Shown piece after piece: positions 34,064 through 43,596 of a stretch of 64,000 nucleotides of DNA; positions within the stretch are counted from its first letter, which is position 1; every line of letters starts with the position of its first letter. Position numbers and translations under genes: made by a program. Source of the DNA: Mucilaginibacter sp. UR6-1 (GTDB taxonomy: Bacteria; Bacteroidota; Bacteroidia; Sphingobacteriales; Sphingobacteriaceae); assembly GCF_020880975.1 (NCBI RefSeq), contig NZ_JAJIWP010000002.1, positions 1,054,001 to 1,118,000 on the forward strand, read 5' to 3'. The notes under the pieces were generated by a model. It ran no database searches and was not told where the DNA came from. It was given only the letters and a program-made list of their open reading frames with translations.

Positions 34064-34405
34064 ATGAAAGAACAACTAAACATACTACTCCAAAAACTAA
34101 AAGATAACACAGCATTATTTGCTGAGGTAATTGAATTTATTGAAAGCTATTACGAGCATCAGCCAACAGCTTTTAAAAACGGCGATGTGTATAACGAGGC
34201 TGCGCAAAACCAGGGCAGTGCCAAGGTTTTCGCTTTTGCACAGTTAAATGAGCTAAGCGCCGAAGATACGCTGTACTTATTTGCCGAACATTATCAATCG
34301 GTACTGAATGATCCGCAGGGAGAGGGGCATCAAAACATCAGGCAGTTTATGGCTAATGGTTGGGCGGGTATAGCTTTTGAAGGCCGCGCGCTTACCGCTA
34401 AATAA
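34064..34405 (+). CDS. HopJ-family small protein
   Basis: 113 residues, nearly all covered by the HopJ pattern: ALFAEVIEFIESYYEHQPTAFKNGDVYNEAAQNQGSAKVFAFAQLNELSAEDTLYLFAEHYQSV and HQNIRQFMANGWAGIAFEG. The name comes from a Pseudomonas type III effector, but the family is widespread in free-living bacteria without such secretion and its function is not established. No signal peptide. The next gene is a Crp/Fnr regulator. Confidence 0.9.
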   Translation: MKEQLNILLQKLKDNTALFAEVIEFIESYYEHQPTAFKNGDVYNEAAQNQGSAKVFAFAQLNELSAEDTLYLFAEHYQSVLNDPQGEGHQNIRQFMANGWAGIAFEGRALTAK

Positions 34406-34456
34406 ACATTAAAATGCAGGGCGATACAATTAAGTTGCCCCGCACCTAATATTTGC

Positions 34457-34464
34457 TATTTTTG
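34457..34464 (+). promoter_or_regulatory. -7 promoter box of the second crp/fnr gene, nearly leaderless
   Basis: TATTTTTG matches TAnnTTTG and ends 8 bases before the ATG at 34473, so the mRNA leader would be only a few bases long. Confidence 0.45.
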
Positions 34465-34472
34465 AATTGAGC

Positions 34473-35054
34473 ATGTTTGCCGACTTTGAAAAATATATAA
34501 AAACGCAGACCGCCGTTTTAACTGACGACGAGATCAGCATGATAGCCCGGGCCGCCACTGTAACCAACGTACGCAAAAAGCAATTGCTGTTACAGGCGGG
34601 CGATGTTTGCCGTTATAAGATATTTATACTTGAAGGTTTTTTGCGTACCTACGGTGTTGATGCTGATGGTGAAGAGCACGTTATGCAATTCTCGCCCGCG
34701 CTGACCTGGACGACCGAAGGAGAGAGCTATGCCAATTGTATTCCATCAAACTACAATATTGAAGCCATTGAAGATAGCCGCTTGATGCTATGGACCAAGG
34801 ATACTTTTACAGGTTTAATGAGCAATATTCCCTCATTGAAACAATATTCAGAAAACCTGGTCGCCCAAAACCTGCATACCAGCCGTAATCGTTTATACAA
34901 GGCCATCAGTGCCACAGCCGAGGAGAAGTATGAAGACTTTGTTAAAACCTATCCCGGTATTTTGCTGCGTGTGCCCTTACGTATGGTAGCTTCTTACTTA
35001 GGCGTATCATTAAAAACATTGAGCCGTATAAGGCAGGCGCAACTGCAGCGGTAG
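34473..35054 (+). CDS. Crp/Fnr family transcriptional regulator (second copy)
   Basis: 193 residues from the ATG at 34473; a TTG two codons upstream is rejected. The cNMP-like domain (about 15-120) has KKQLLLQAGDVCRYKIFILEGFLRTYG, and the HTH ends in LRMVASYLGVSLKTLSRIRQAQ. It is the same length as the copy at 12108 and shares the recognition-helix pattern SYLGV--(K)TLSRIR, so both may bind the same DNA. An identical 19-base motif follows each gene. The effector is unknown. It lies upstream of an epimerase-like oxidoreductase on the same strand. Confidence 0.9.
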   Translation: MFADFEKYIKTQTAVLTDDEISMIARAATVTNVRKKQLLLQAGDVCRYKIFILEGFLRTYGVDADGEEHVMQFSPALTWTTEGESYANCIPSNYNIEAIEDSRLMLWTKDTFTGLMSNIPSLKQYSENLVAQNLHTSRNRLYKAISATAEEKYEDFVKTYPGILLRVPLRMVASYLGVSLKTLSRIRQAQLQR

Positions 35055-35098
35055 GCAAAACAGCGTCAAATGTCCTCTTTCAGGGGGCTGCAATTCAT

Positions 35099-35117
35099 CA
35101 ATTTTGTATTGTTAAAT
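35099..35117 (+). promoter_or_regulatory. 19-base motif shared with the first crp/fnr locus
   Basis: CAATTTTGTATTGTTAAAT, identical to 12781-12799, lies 45 bases after the second crp/fnr gene and 73 bases before the epimerase ATG. The CAAT-N5-ATTG dyad is a plausible Crp/Fnr site. Confidence 0.55.
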
Positions 35118-35190
35118 AAGGGTGCTGCATTTTATAACGCATTTATGGTTTAAGGTGCATCACCGGGTAATAATATAATAATTGAAAAAC

Positions 35191-36087
35191 ATGCGTGTAT
35201 TTGTAACCGGAGCTTCGGGCTTTGTCGGCTCGGCCGTAGTAAACCAACTTATTAGTGCAGGCCACCAGGTGCTTGGTCTTGCCCGTTCAAACTCATCAGC
35301 CGAAAAACTTATTGCCGCGGGTGCCGAGGTGCATATAGGCGATCTTGATGATCTGGAAAGCTTAAAAAGCGGCGCCCTCCGGGCTGATGGAGTTATTCAC
35401 ACCGCCTTTATTCATGATTTTAGCAAGTTTGAAGAAAGTTGTGCTACAGACCGCCGCGTAATTGAAGCCATAGGCGATGTACTGGCAGGCACAGGTAAGC
35501 CATTCATCATCACATCAGGCATCGGGCTGTTAAGCCTTGGCCGGCTGATTACTGAGGATGATAAAGCCACACCGGAAACATCGAATCATCCGCGCAGGGC
35601 ATCAGAGGAGGCGGCCGAAGCTATTGCCGCCCGCGGTGTAAATGTATCATTGGTGCGCCTGCCGCCATCGGTACATGATGCCGGCGACCATGGTTTTATA
35701 CCCATACTTATCAACCTGGCGCGCGAAAAAGGAGAGGCCGTTTACATTGGCGACGGCCAAAACCGCTGGCCTGCGGTACACAGGCTTGATGCGGCCAAAT
35801 TGTTCAGGCTTGCTTTAGAGAAAAACGCACCATGGGCAATATACCATGCCATAGGTGATGAAGGTATACCTTTTGTTGATATTACTGCTGTAATAGGTAA
35901 AAATCTTAACCTGCCGGTGGTTAGCAAAGCAAAGGATGAAGCCGCGGCGCATTTTGGTTGGTTTGCATATTTCGCATCGCTTAACAGCCCGGCTTCAAGC
36001 GAGCAAACACGTAAGGCTTTGAATTGGGAACCAACCCATCGCGGACTGATCGACGATCTTGATTCAGATGCTTACTTTGGTAACTGA
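35191..36087 (+). CDS. NAD(P)-dependent sugar epimerase-like oxidoreductase (extended SDR)
   Basis: 298 residues from the ATG at 35191 (a TTG three codons earlier is rejected). Extended/atypical SDR: VFVTGASGFVGSAVVNQL nucleotide site, GDLDDLESL, FITSGIGLLS, and the C-terminal VHRLDAAKLFRLALEKNAPWAIYHAIGDEGIPFVDI, a pattern of epimerase/NmrA-like proteins. The usual YxxxK catalytic pair is not obvious, so it may be a reductase acting on other substrates. It is next to a Crp/Fnr gene and its shared motif. Confidence 0.88.
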   Translation: MRVFVTGASGFVGSAVVNQLISAGHQVLGLARSNSSAEKLIAAGAEVHIGDLDDLESLKSGALRADGVIHTAFIHDFSKFEESCATDRRVIEAIGDVLAGTGKPFIITSGIGLLSLGRLITEDDKATPETSNHPRRASEEAAEAIAARGVNVSLVRLPPSVHDAGDHGFIPILINLAREKGEAVYIGDGQNRWPAVHRLDAAKLFRLALEKNAPWAIYHAIGDEGIPFVDITAVIGKNLNLPVVSKAKDEAAAHFGWFAYFASLNSPASSEQTRKALNWEPTHRGLIDDLDSDAYFGN

Positions 36088-36394
36088 GCGGAAGCTTAAT
36101 CACATTTAAACCCTTAAACAAAGGCTGTGGATCAAAGATCTATGGCCTTTGCTTATTTAACTGAGGATTTATTATGCGGTTGATTTATTAATTACGGGTT
36201 ATTATATCGATTAAATATATCATATTGCGCAACTTGATTAACTGTTGGTGTTGTGTGATTTTCCCAAATTTCTACAATTTGTGACTCATTGTGTAATTGA
36301 TACACCATTGGTTAAGGGTAATAAATGTAGGTTGTACATAAAATGTTATGGCATACTGATTGTATTGATCAATTAAACAAATTAGCAACTAACC
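36088..36394. other. Intergenic region with a hairpin after the epimerase gene
   Basis: 307 bases. CAAAGGC (36119-36125) and GCCTTTG (36145-36151) form a 7-bp stem enclosing a GATC-AAA-GATC inner pair, a possible terminator of the epimerase gene. The rest is AT-rich and probably holds the promoter of the response regulator. No other gene. Confidence 0.45.
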
Positions 36395-36805
36395 ATGTGC
36401 AAAACATTAATGATTGACGACAACCCTATTGAACATTTGATAATGCAGAAGATGTTTGATAAGTATGAGGTATTTGAAGATACAGCCCATACACTTGATG
36501 CTGCATCAATTATCAACTTTTTAGAGGAAAATCACTGTGACCTGTCACTATTGCCTGACGTTATTTTTCTTGATCTGAACATGCCTTACAGCGGCTGGCA
36601 GTTTTTAACCGACCTGGAAAGCCTGATGCCCGCGTTACACAAACAACCCGATGTTTTTATAGTAAGTTCGTCAATTGATTGCCGTGATAAACTACGCGCC
36701 ACTGAATTTGCCTCTGTAAAGGGTTTTATAAGCAAGCCGCTGCCAAAACAAATGTTAGCTGAGATAGTAGAGCGTTATTTACCAAGCAAACATCTGGCTA
36801 ATTAA
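36395..36805 (+). CDS. Single-domain response regulator
   Basis: 136 residues, receiver domain only. Acidic pocket DD at residues 8-9 (MIDDN), phosphoacceptor Asp60 in VIFLDLNMP, Ser/Thr in FIVSSSID and Lys in GFISKPLPKQ. No output domain, so it works by protein contact or phosphotransfer. It stands 348 bases upstream of the phytochrome gene on the same strand and is a plausible partner of the 38665 kinase. It resembles the receiver at 59657 in layout (both have Asp60). Confidence 0.9.
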   Translation: MCKTLMIDDNPIEHLIMQKMFDKYEVFEDTAHTLDAASIINFLEENHCDLSLLPDVIFLDLNMPYSGWQFLTDLESLMPALHKQPDVFIVSSSIDCRDKLRATEFASVKGFISKPLPKQMLAEIVERYLPSKHLAN

Positions 36806-37153
36806 TGCCTGCAATAGCTTGTAATCCAATTATTATTAAACTTTTTACAACATCATTAGTACGGTGTAGCTCTCACTAAAAGAGTACATCTGTTATTGAT
36901 TCAAAGTATTACATTAATAATTTATTGTCAACATGTGCATTAATTGCTTTGTCGCTTTTTTGCATTTTTTTCAATTCCACACATTATACCATTTTCCATT
37001 ATAGCTTTAGGTTGTATGCAAAGTAAAGTTCATTGTTTATACTGAACTATTTGTATTATTTTAGCCGGTACATCTACTGTTGATCTGTTTTAGCCGATAA
37101 TTACGCTCCGTTATTGTTCTGGTCATCAGTTGTTTTATACCGAAAAAAGCTAC
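36806..37153. other. AT-rich intergenic region before the phytochrome gene
   Basis: 348 bases with no complete gene. It is AT-rich with no clear TAnnTTTG box. It presumably carries the phytochrome promoter. Confidence 0.4.
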
Positions 37154-38668
37154 ATGGCTGGAAAAAAAAATTATGATTCGGATTTTTGCGGCAGCCTGCC
37201 CTTAAATCATATTAACGTTATTCAGGATTATGGTTTTCTGCTCGTAATAAAGCCCGAAAACCTGCAAATAATACAATGCAGCGAAAACTTAGCTGTATTG
37301 CTGCAACTGCAACCGCGGGATCTGATCAGCAAAAGCCTTAATGAGCTTACTGATGCTGATCAGCTTGATAAAATCAGGCAGCGTTTAAATGACGAGGTAC
37401 AGGCTAAGGCGCCAATGACCTTTGATCTGCATGGCCATCAGATGGAAATACTGATACATGCCAAGGATGGGTACGTGATCCTTGAAATGGAAAAAAAGGT
37501 TAGTACTGACCGTGCCTTTACACAAGCCTTTGAAGAGGTTAAATTAGCCATAGCCCGTTTAGAAGCCTGTACTACAGCCGAAGAGGTTAGCAGGGTAGGC
37601 ATCACCGAGATCAGGAAGATAACCGGGTTTGACGGGGTAATGATGTACCGTTTTGATGAGGACTGGAACGGAACCGTTATAGCCGAAGAAAAGGTGCCGG
37701 AACTTGAACATTACCTGGGGCATACCTTTCCCGCTTCGGATATACCCCGCCAGGCACGGCAGTTATATCTCAAAAATCCGTACCGGTTAATACCCGACCG
37801 AACGTATAAGCCGATAAGCCTGTACCCGATAGTTAACCCTGTTACCCGTACGTTTACTGACCTGTCCGACTCGAACGTGCGTGGTGTTGCTGCCGTACAC
37901 CTTGAATATTTAAAAAATATGCAGGTAATGGCATCCATGTCTATCCGGGTGATCTATCATGGCGAACTTTGGGGGCTTATTGCCTGTCACCACATCACGC
38001 CAAAATATCTTAGCCTGGAGGTTTGCTCTATCTGTGAACTTTTGTCATCAATCATCTCTGCCCGTATAGAATCATTACTGCATAAAAATGAGGCGGATGT
38101 TGAAACCGAACTGCAAAAGGAGCAAACTGCGCTTATGGCCCGTGTTTATGCCGAAGATGATATTATTAAGGGTTTGCTGGATGCCGAACAAGCTAACATT
38201 GCCGATTTGTTTAATGCCAGTGGCGCCGTAGCGGTTATAGGCGGCGTTATATCAGGTATTAAAAACATTCCGGACGAAGAGTTTGTTGAGAACCTGATTT
38301 TGTGGTTGCAAACCAAACGCGTTGAGCGGACATTTGCAACAGACCATTTACCCGAAATGTATGATGATGCCATACCGGTAGCTGAAATTGCAAGCGGTAT
38401 TTTAGCATTGCCCATAGATACAGATCAGGGCGATTTTATCGTTTGTTTCAGGAGTGAGGTAAAACGCGAGATCAAGTGGGGAGGAAATCCGGATGAGGCC
38501 ATTAATTTTGAACTCGACGGAAAAAACTATCATCCCCGCAATTCCTTTAAGCTTTGGCAGCAAACGGTGCATCAAACGTCGGCCCCATGGACGGCGCATG
38601 AGCTTGCCGCTGCTGAAACGATGAGGAGCTTTATTTATGAATTTCATACAAAAAAAGGTAAGTTTTGA
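37154..38668 (+). CDS. Bacteriophytochrome photosensory module (PAS-GAF-PHY), without kinase
   Basis: 504 residues from the ATG at 37154; a TTG eight codons earlier is rejected. Order: short N-terminus with Cys12 in DSDFCGSLPL, PAS (about 15-115), GAF (about 130-300), PHY (about 310-495). Phytochrome hallmarks are the biliverdin-attachment type Cys just before the PAS, GHTFPASDIPRQARQLYLKNPYRLIPD in the GAF, and LWGLIACHHITPKYLS with the conserved His. The PHY tongue region has VKREIKWGGNPDE. There is no histidine kinase domain, so output must come through another protein, most likely the adjacent CheB-CheR-kinase. It would sense red/far-red light. Confidence 0.93.
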   Translation: MAGKKNYDSDFCGSLPLNHINVIQDYGFLLVIKPENLQIIQCSENLAVLLQLQPRDLISKSLNELTDADQLDKIRQRLNDEVQAKAPMTFDLHGHQMEILIHAKDGYVILEMEKKVSTDRAFTQAFEEVKLAIARLEACTTAEEVSRVGITEIRKITGFDGVMMYRFDEDWNGTVIAEEKVPELEHYLGHTFPASDIPRQARQLYLKNPYRLIPDRTYKPISLYPIVNPVTRTFTDLSDSNVRGVAAVHLEYLKNMQVMASMSIRVIYHGELWGLIACHHITPKYLSLEVCSICELLSSIISARIESLLHKNEADVETELQKEQTALMARVYAEDDIIKGLLDAEQANIADLFNASGAVAVIGGVISGIKNIPDEEFVENLILWLQTKRVERTFATDHLPEMYDDAIPVAEIASGILALPIDTDQGDFIVCFRSEVKREIKWGGNPDEAINFELDGKNYHPRNSFKLWQQTVHQTSAPWTAHELAAAETMRSFIYEFHTKKGKF

Positions 38669-41600
38669 GAACTAAGGCTATTAAGGATTCGAGGAAGAAC
38701 GTGGTTAATGATCGCTACATCATTACCATTGGTGCATCTGCCGGAGGATTGGAGGCCATCCATGAGTTCTTTGACCATATGCCACCTAACTCGGGCTTTA
38801 CGTTCGTAGTTATTCAGCATTTATCTCCTGATTATAAAAGTCTTTTGGTAGAGCTGGTTGCCAAACACACCCACATGAAGGTGATGGAGGCCGGCAATGA
38901 TATGTTACTGGAAAAAAATTGTGTATACATTATTCCCAGTAAAAAAATAATGACCATTAAGCACCGCAAACTGCGGCTTGCCGATAAGGTTAAGGATAAA
39001 ACGCCCAACACGGCAATTGATAGCTTTTTGTTTACCCTTGCCAATGATGTTAAAGAAAAGGCCATTGCCATAATATTATCAGGCACGGGTACCGATGGCA
39101 GCAAAGGTATTGAAGCCATAAAGGAGTGCGGTGGTATGGTAATAGCACAGGACCCATCAACCGCCAAGTTTGACGGGATGCCTAACAGTGCCATCGCATC
39201 CGGCAATACTGATTTTATATTGGCCCCGGCTAATATGCACACCGAGATATACAACTATGTTAACCATAGTTATGTACCGGAGCTTGAAAAAGAGCTTTAT
39301 GAGGATGAACACCTGACCGAAATATTCGAGATGGTATCAAAGCAAACCGGGCAGGATTTTAACCTATATAAAACACCTACTATTTTAAGGCGCATAGCCC
39401 GCAGGCTGGCTGCCGCCGAGGTTAATAACCTTGAAGAATATATTGACTATATAAACGAGAAACCTGCCGAGGCTAAAATATTAGCCAAGGATTTTTTGAT
39501 AGGCGTAACCAAATTTTTTAGAGATAAGCCCGCGTTTGATAAGGTTGAGCAGGCCGTTATCCCCGAGATAATTGCCTCAAAAGAGGATGGCAGCACAATT
39601 AAGGTTTGGGTATGCGCCTGTAGTACGGGCGAAGAGGCTTACTCACTGGCCATTGCCTTTCACAGGCGGATGTTAGCCGCCGGGCGTGATATTGAGCTGA
39701 AGATATTCGCTACCGACCTGGATGAGGAAAGCATCCGCATCGCCTCAAAAAATTGTTACCCGCCCGCGAGTGTTAAAGAGATTGATAGTGATACTTTAAA
39801 CCGCTATTTCATCAAAAACTCCGACAGTACATTTTCCGTTATCCCGGAGATCAGGAAGAAGGTGGTTTTCGCGGCGCACAACGTTATCAAATCACCGCCT
39901 TTTATAAAAAATGATCTGATCTCGTGCCGCAACATGCTGATCTACATGAACACTGTTTTGCAGCAAAAGATACTCACCACTTTCCATTATTCTTTACGGC
40001 CGGACGGGTACCTGTTTTTAGGCTCGAGCGAAAATGCCGGCAGTATAATGGATGGGCTTGTTGAGGTTAGCGGTAAGCTTAAAATATATAAGCGGTCGGG
40101 CAATATCAAATACAACCTGCATCATAGTTATTCAACATCGCCGCTGCCGGTACCAAATTCGTCAAAAAAAATATTGATCAAGCCGGTTGAAACCAATCGG
40201 TCTATAGCGGATGAGTTTCAAAACCTCATGACCGAGCAAATGGGTTATGTGGGCGTATTTATTGATAAGGGCTTTACCATAAAGGAAACCATAGGCGATT
40301 TTAGCCGCTTTTTAACCCTGCCTAAAAAGAAGCTTGAGCTTAACGTGCTCAATATGGTTAACCGCGAAATCTCTATAATGCTGAGCACCAGCATACGCAA
40401 GGCCTGGAAAGATAATGAGCTGAAATTGATAACCGGCCAGTTGGACGGAGGCAGGGTACTGCAAATGACCATTAAGCCACCCGACGAGCAATCGCCGAAT
40501 GGCTATACGCTTATACTGCTTAATGAATTGCAGGTAGATGTGCCCATCAAAAACGTTCAGCCGGCAGATATTGATCATCTTACCTCGCAGGAGGAGTACC
40601 TGATGGAAATGGAAACAGCTTTGACCGAAACTCGCTCAAACCTGCAACTGGCCATGGAGGAGATGGAAACTACCAACGAGGAGTTGCAATCATCCAACGA
40701 GGAACTAATGTCAGCCAATGAAGAGCTGCAATCAGGTAACGAGGAATTGCAATCACTGAATGAGGAGTTGCACACGTTGAATACCGAGCATCAGCAAAAG
40801 ATACGCGAGCTGCTGGAGCTTAACGAGGATCTTGATAACTATTTCAGGAGCACCACCATCGGGCAGATATTTATTGATGCTAACCTTAATATCCGCAAGT
40901 TTAACCCGGCCGCGGTAAATATGATCAATGTGATCGATTCAGATATCGGCAGGCCGATCAATCACTTGTCAAACAACATAAAGTACGATAACCTCAACAG
41001 TGATATTCACAGCGTACTGGCCAATAATGCCGTTATTGAAAAAGAGGTTACGCTGCACAACGGCAGTAATAACCTGATGCGTATTATGCCATACCTAAAA
41101 AAGGGTGGTAAGGTTGATGGCGTGGTTATAACATTTATTGATATTACGGCTATTACAAGGCTTAATAACATCATTTCGGGCGTATACAATGCAAGTTCGG
41201 CAGCTATACTGGCATTTAGTGCGGTAAAGGATAAAGATGGTAAGGTTAACGGTTATGAATGTATCTCGCATAATAACGCGGCTAAAGAGCTTTTTCAAAA
41301 GTCTTCGAATGAGTTGCTGAGGCATCCCGATCTGAGGGAGTTTCCGCAATTAAGTAAAATGCTGCCGGCCGGAAGTCTTGAAAAGATATTGAATAACAAC
41401 GAGCCATTTCAAACTGAGCTGCAGATAACCGGCAGCAACTGGCACCAAATGGTGGTAGCTAAAATGGCCGATGGCTTTGTAATGAGCTTTACTGACATTA
41501 CCAAGCGTAAACTTGCCGAACAAAAGCTGAAGAATAATTATACCGAACTTGTTAAAGCGCGCGAGAGTTTAAGGTTATTAAATACAGGGCTTGAAGAAAA

Positions 41601-43500
41601 AATAATAGAGCGTACCAGGGAACTGAGCGAAAGCGAAGAAAGGTTCAAGTTTGTATCAAAGGCTACAAATGATACCATTTGGGATTGGGACCTGGTAACC
41701 AATAAAATGTGGCGGAGCGAGAATTTTAAAACCATGTTTGGTTATGATCGGTCTGCCGAAACTGAAACTATTGATTTTTGGTTTGAAAATATACACCCTG
41801 ACGATAGGCAACGTGTGGAATCAAGTGTGTTTGAAGCCATCAACGGTCATCAGGCTAAATGGTCGGCAGAGTATCGCTTTAAAAAAGCTGATGGCGAGTA
41901 TGCCGTTATTTTGGACCGGGGGAGTATACTGGAAGATGAATTGCGAACCCCTTACCGGCTGGTAGGCTCAATTATAGATATAAGCAAGCTTGTTGAAACA
42001 GAAAAACGACTAAGCAGCAGCGAAACAAAATTCAGAAAGGTATTTGAATCTAACATGATCGGGATGATATTTTCAAGCCTCGACGGTGAGATATTTGAAG
42101 CCAACGATGCCTTTTTGAATATGTTGGGTTATGAAAGGGAGCAGTTAGAGAAGGACGAGCTCAACTGGAAAAATATCACCCCGGAAGAATACATGGACAT
42201 TAGCTACAGTGCAGTACAGCAGTTAAAGCAGCACAAGATATGCCCGCCTTTTGAAAAACAGTACATTAAGCGTGACGGCAGTATGGTGTCTGTTTTAATG
42301 GGGTCGGCATTACTTGAGCAGGATGACAAGGTTAGTGCCGTGAGTTATATAATTGATATTACAAAACAAAAGGAGGCAGAACAAAAACGACTTGAACTGC
42401 AAACCAGGCTTAACCAGCAGCAGCAGGAGTTTTCAAACATATTTAGCCACGCCCCGGCATTGATAGCTATTAAGCGGGGAGAGGATCTGGTTTATGATTT
42501 TGTTAACGAGGCCTATGCTGATTTCTTTGGTTCTGAACATGCCGCGGGCAAACCTTCACGATCAAAACTGAACGCGAGTGACCTGGATTTTGAATATATT
42601 GAAAAGGAAGTATTTGATAGCGGAAGAACCTTTGAAGGAAAGCAGATAAGGATAGACCGTAGCAATGTAGCCGATAAGGAGCATGACCAATGCTGGATGG
42701 ATATTACCTTAACGCCCGTTTATAATTACGACGGCAGCCGTATTGATGGTATCGCTTTTTTTGGCTTTGAGGTTACAGATATTGTGCTCGGGCGTATGGC
42801 TACAGAGGAATTGATGCGCCGTAAGGATGAATTTATGAGCATTGCCAGCCACGAACTGAAAACACCTATCACGAGCATGAAAGGATCATTGCAGATAGTG
42901 CAGCGCATGATGGATAAAATGGAAAGCAATGAAACCCTTACGCGGTTTATTGATAAGGCAAGTCATCAAACCCAGAAACTGACCAACCTTGTTGACGACC
43001 TGCTGGATGTTACCAAGATACAGGAAGGCAAAATGGTGCTGAATTATCAGCAGTTTAACGCCATTGACATGGTGAAGGAATGTATTGAGGATGTTAAGGC
43101 ACCGGGCATTAAACATAAACTGATACTGAATGCCAAGGAGGATATCATAGTTGATGCCGACAGGCCGAGGATTGAGCAGGTAGTACATAACTTTTTAACC
43201 AACGCCATTAAGTACTCACCCCTTGCAGATACCGTGGTGATCAATTGTACATTGGATAAAGCCATGTTTAGGGTGGAGGTTAAAGATTTTGGGATAGGCA
43301 TACCGGCCGAAAAACAACCTTACCTGTTTGATAGATTTTATCGCGTGCAGGAGTCGTCGCAGCAATTCTCAGGTTTAGGATTAGGGCTTTACATATCCGC
43401 CGAAATTGTTAGGCGGCACCGCGGCAAAGTAGGTATCGAAAGCAAATCAGGCGAGGGGAGTACCTTTTGGTTTACAATACCTTTATCAAAAAAGAGTTAA
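38665..43500 (+). CDS. CheB-CheR-PAS-histidine kinase fusion protein
   Basis: 1611 residues. The TTG start overlaps the phytochrome TGA stop (TTGA), so translation is coupled; a GTG at 38701 is the alternative. Order: CheB methylesterase (about 18-195; Ser25, His52 and Asp144 give the catalytic triad), CheR methyltransferase (about 210-475; ACSTGEEAYSLAIAF, KIFATDLDEESI, NDLISCRNMLIYM), a coiled coil of ELQSSNEELMSANEEL repeats (about 640-725), several PAS domains (about 725-1370), HisKA with His1396 in SHELKTPITSM, and HATPase (about 1490-1608). No receiver is fused. No MCP, CheA or CheW gene is near, so a chemotaxis role is not indicated. It is probably the signalling partner of the phytochrome. 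Confidence 0.93.
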   Translation: MRTKAIKDSRKNVVNDRYIITIGASAGGLEAIHEFFDHMPPNSGFTFVVIQHLSPDYKSLLVELVAKHTHMKVMEAGNDMLLEKNCVYIIPSKKIMTIKHRKLRLADKVKDKTPNTAIDSFLFTLANDVKEKAIAIILSGTGTDGSKGIEAIKECGGMVIAQDPSTAKFDGMPNSAIASGNTDFILAPANMHTEIYNYVNHSYVPELEKELYEDEHLTEIFEMVSKQTGQDFNLYKTPTILRRIARRLAAAEVNNLEEYIDYINEKPAEAKILAKDFLIGVTKFFRDKPAFDKVEQAVIPEIIASKEDGSTIKVWVCACSTGEEAYSLAIAFHRRMLAAGRDIELKIFATDLDEESIRIASKNCYPPASVKEIDSDTLNRYFIKNSDSTFSVIPEIRKKVVFAAHNVIKSPPFIKNDLISCRNMLIYMNTVLQQKILTTFHYSLRPDGYLFLGSSENAGSIMDGLVEVSGKLKIYKRSGNIKYNLHHSYSTSPLPVPNSSKKILIKPVETNRSIADEFQNLMTEQMGYVGVFIDKGFTIKETIGDFSRFLTLPKKKLELNVLNMVNREISIMLSTSIRKAWKDNELKLITGQLDGGRVLQMTIKPPDEQSPNGYTLILLNELQVDVPIKNVQPADIDHLTSQEEYLMEMETALTETRSNLQLAMEEMETTNEELQSSNEELMSANEELQSGNEELQSLNEELHTLNTEHQQKIRELLELNEDLDNYFRSTTIGQIFIDANLNIRKFNPAAVNMINVIDSDIGRPINHLSNNIKYDNLNSDIHSVLANNAVIEKEVTLHNGSNNLMRIMPYLKKGGKVDGVVITFIDITAITRLNNIISGVYNASSAAILAFSAVKDKDGKVNGYECISHNNAAKELFQKSSNELLRHPDLREFPQLSKMLPAGSLEKILNNNEPFQTELQITGSNWHQMVVAKMADGFVMSFTDITKRKLAEQKLKNNYTELVKARESLRLLNTGLEEKIIERTRELSESEERFKFVSKATNDTIWDWDLVTNKMWRSENFKTMFGYDRSAETETIDFWFENIHPDDRQRVESSVFEAINGHQAKWSAEYRFKKADGEYAVILDRGSILEDELRTPYRLVGSIIDISKLVETEKRLSSSETKFRKVFESNMIGMIFSSLDGEIFEANDAFLNMLGYEREQLEKDELNWKNITPEEYMDISYSAVQQLKQHKICPPFEKQYIKRDGSMVSVLMGSALLEQDDKVSAVSYIIDITKQKEAEQKRLELQTRLNQQQQEFSNIFSHAPALIAIKRGEDLVYDFVNEAYADFFGSEHAAGKPSRSKLNASDLDFEYIEKEVFDSGRTFEGKQIRIDRSNVADKEHDQCWMDITLTPVYNYDGSRIDGIAFFGFEVTDIVLGRMATEELMRRKDEFMSIASHELKTPITSMKGSLQIVQRMMDKMESNETLTRFIDKASHQTQKLTNLVDDLLDVTKIQEGKMVLNYQQFNAIDMVKECIEDVKAPGIKHKLILNAKEDIIVDADRPRIEQVVHNFLTNAIKYSPLADTVVINCTLDKAMFRVEVKDFGIGIPAEKQPYLFDRFYRVQESSQQFSGLGLGLYISAEIVRRHRGKVGIESKSGEGSTFWFTIPLSKKS

Positions 43501-43532
43501 GCGATATACGGCGTTCAGCTTGCAGATAATAA

Positions 43533-43568
43533 CAAAAGGCCTTTTACCAATCAGTAAAAGGCCTTTTG
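43533..43568. terminator. Bidirectional terminator between the CheB-CheR gene and GH76
   Basis: CAAAAGGCCTTTTAC (43533-43547) and GTAAAAGGCCTTTTG (43554-43568) form a perfect 15-bp stem with loop CAATCA. It separates two convergent transcripts. Confidence 0.85.
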
Positions 43569-43596
43569 AGTTATGAAAAGGTGCAGGTTATAAATG

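Noticed and set aside
34064..34405. HopJ as a type III secreted effector
   Set aside because: No secretion genes are present and the family is widespread in free-living bacteria; only the family name is used.
37130..37153. TTG start for the phytochrome eight codons upstream
   Set aside because: The ATG at 37154 fits the family start with Cys at residue 12; no support for the TTG.
40650..40790. Short tandem DNA repeat of GAGGAACTG-like units
   Set aside because: It encodes the coiled-coil ELQS-NEEL heptads of the CheB-CheR protein and is explained by that.
38665..43500. CheB/CheR domains as a chemotaxis system
   Set aside because: No chemoreceptor, CheA or CheW gene is near; fused CheB-CheR-PAS-kinases are common non-chemotaxis signalling proteins.
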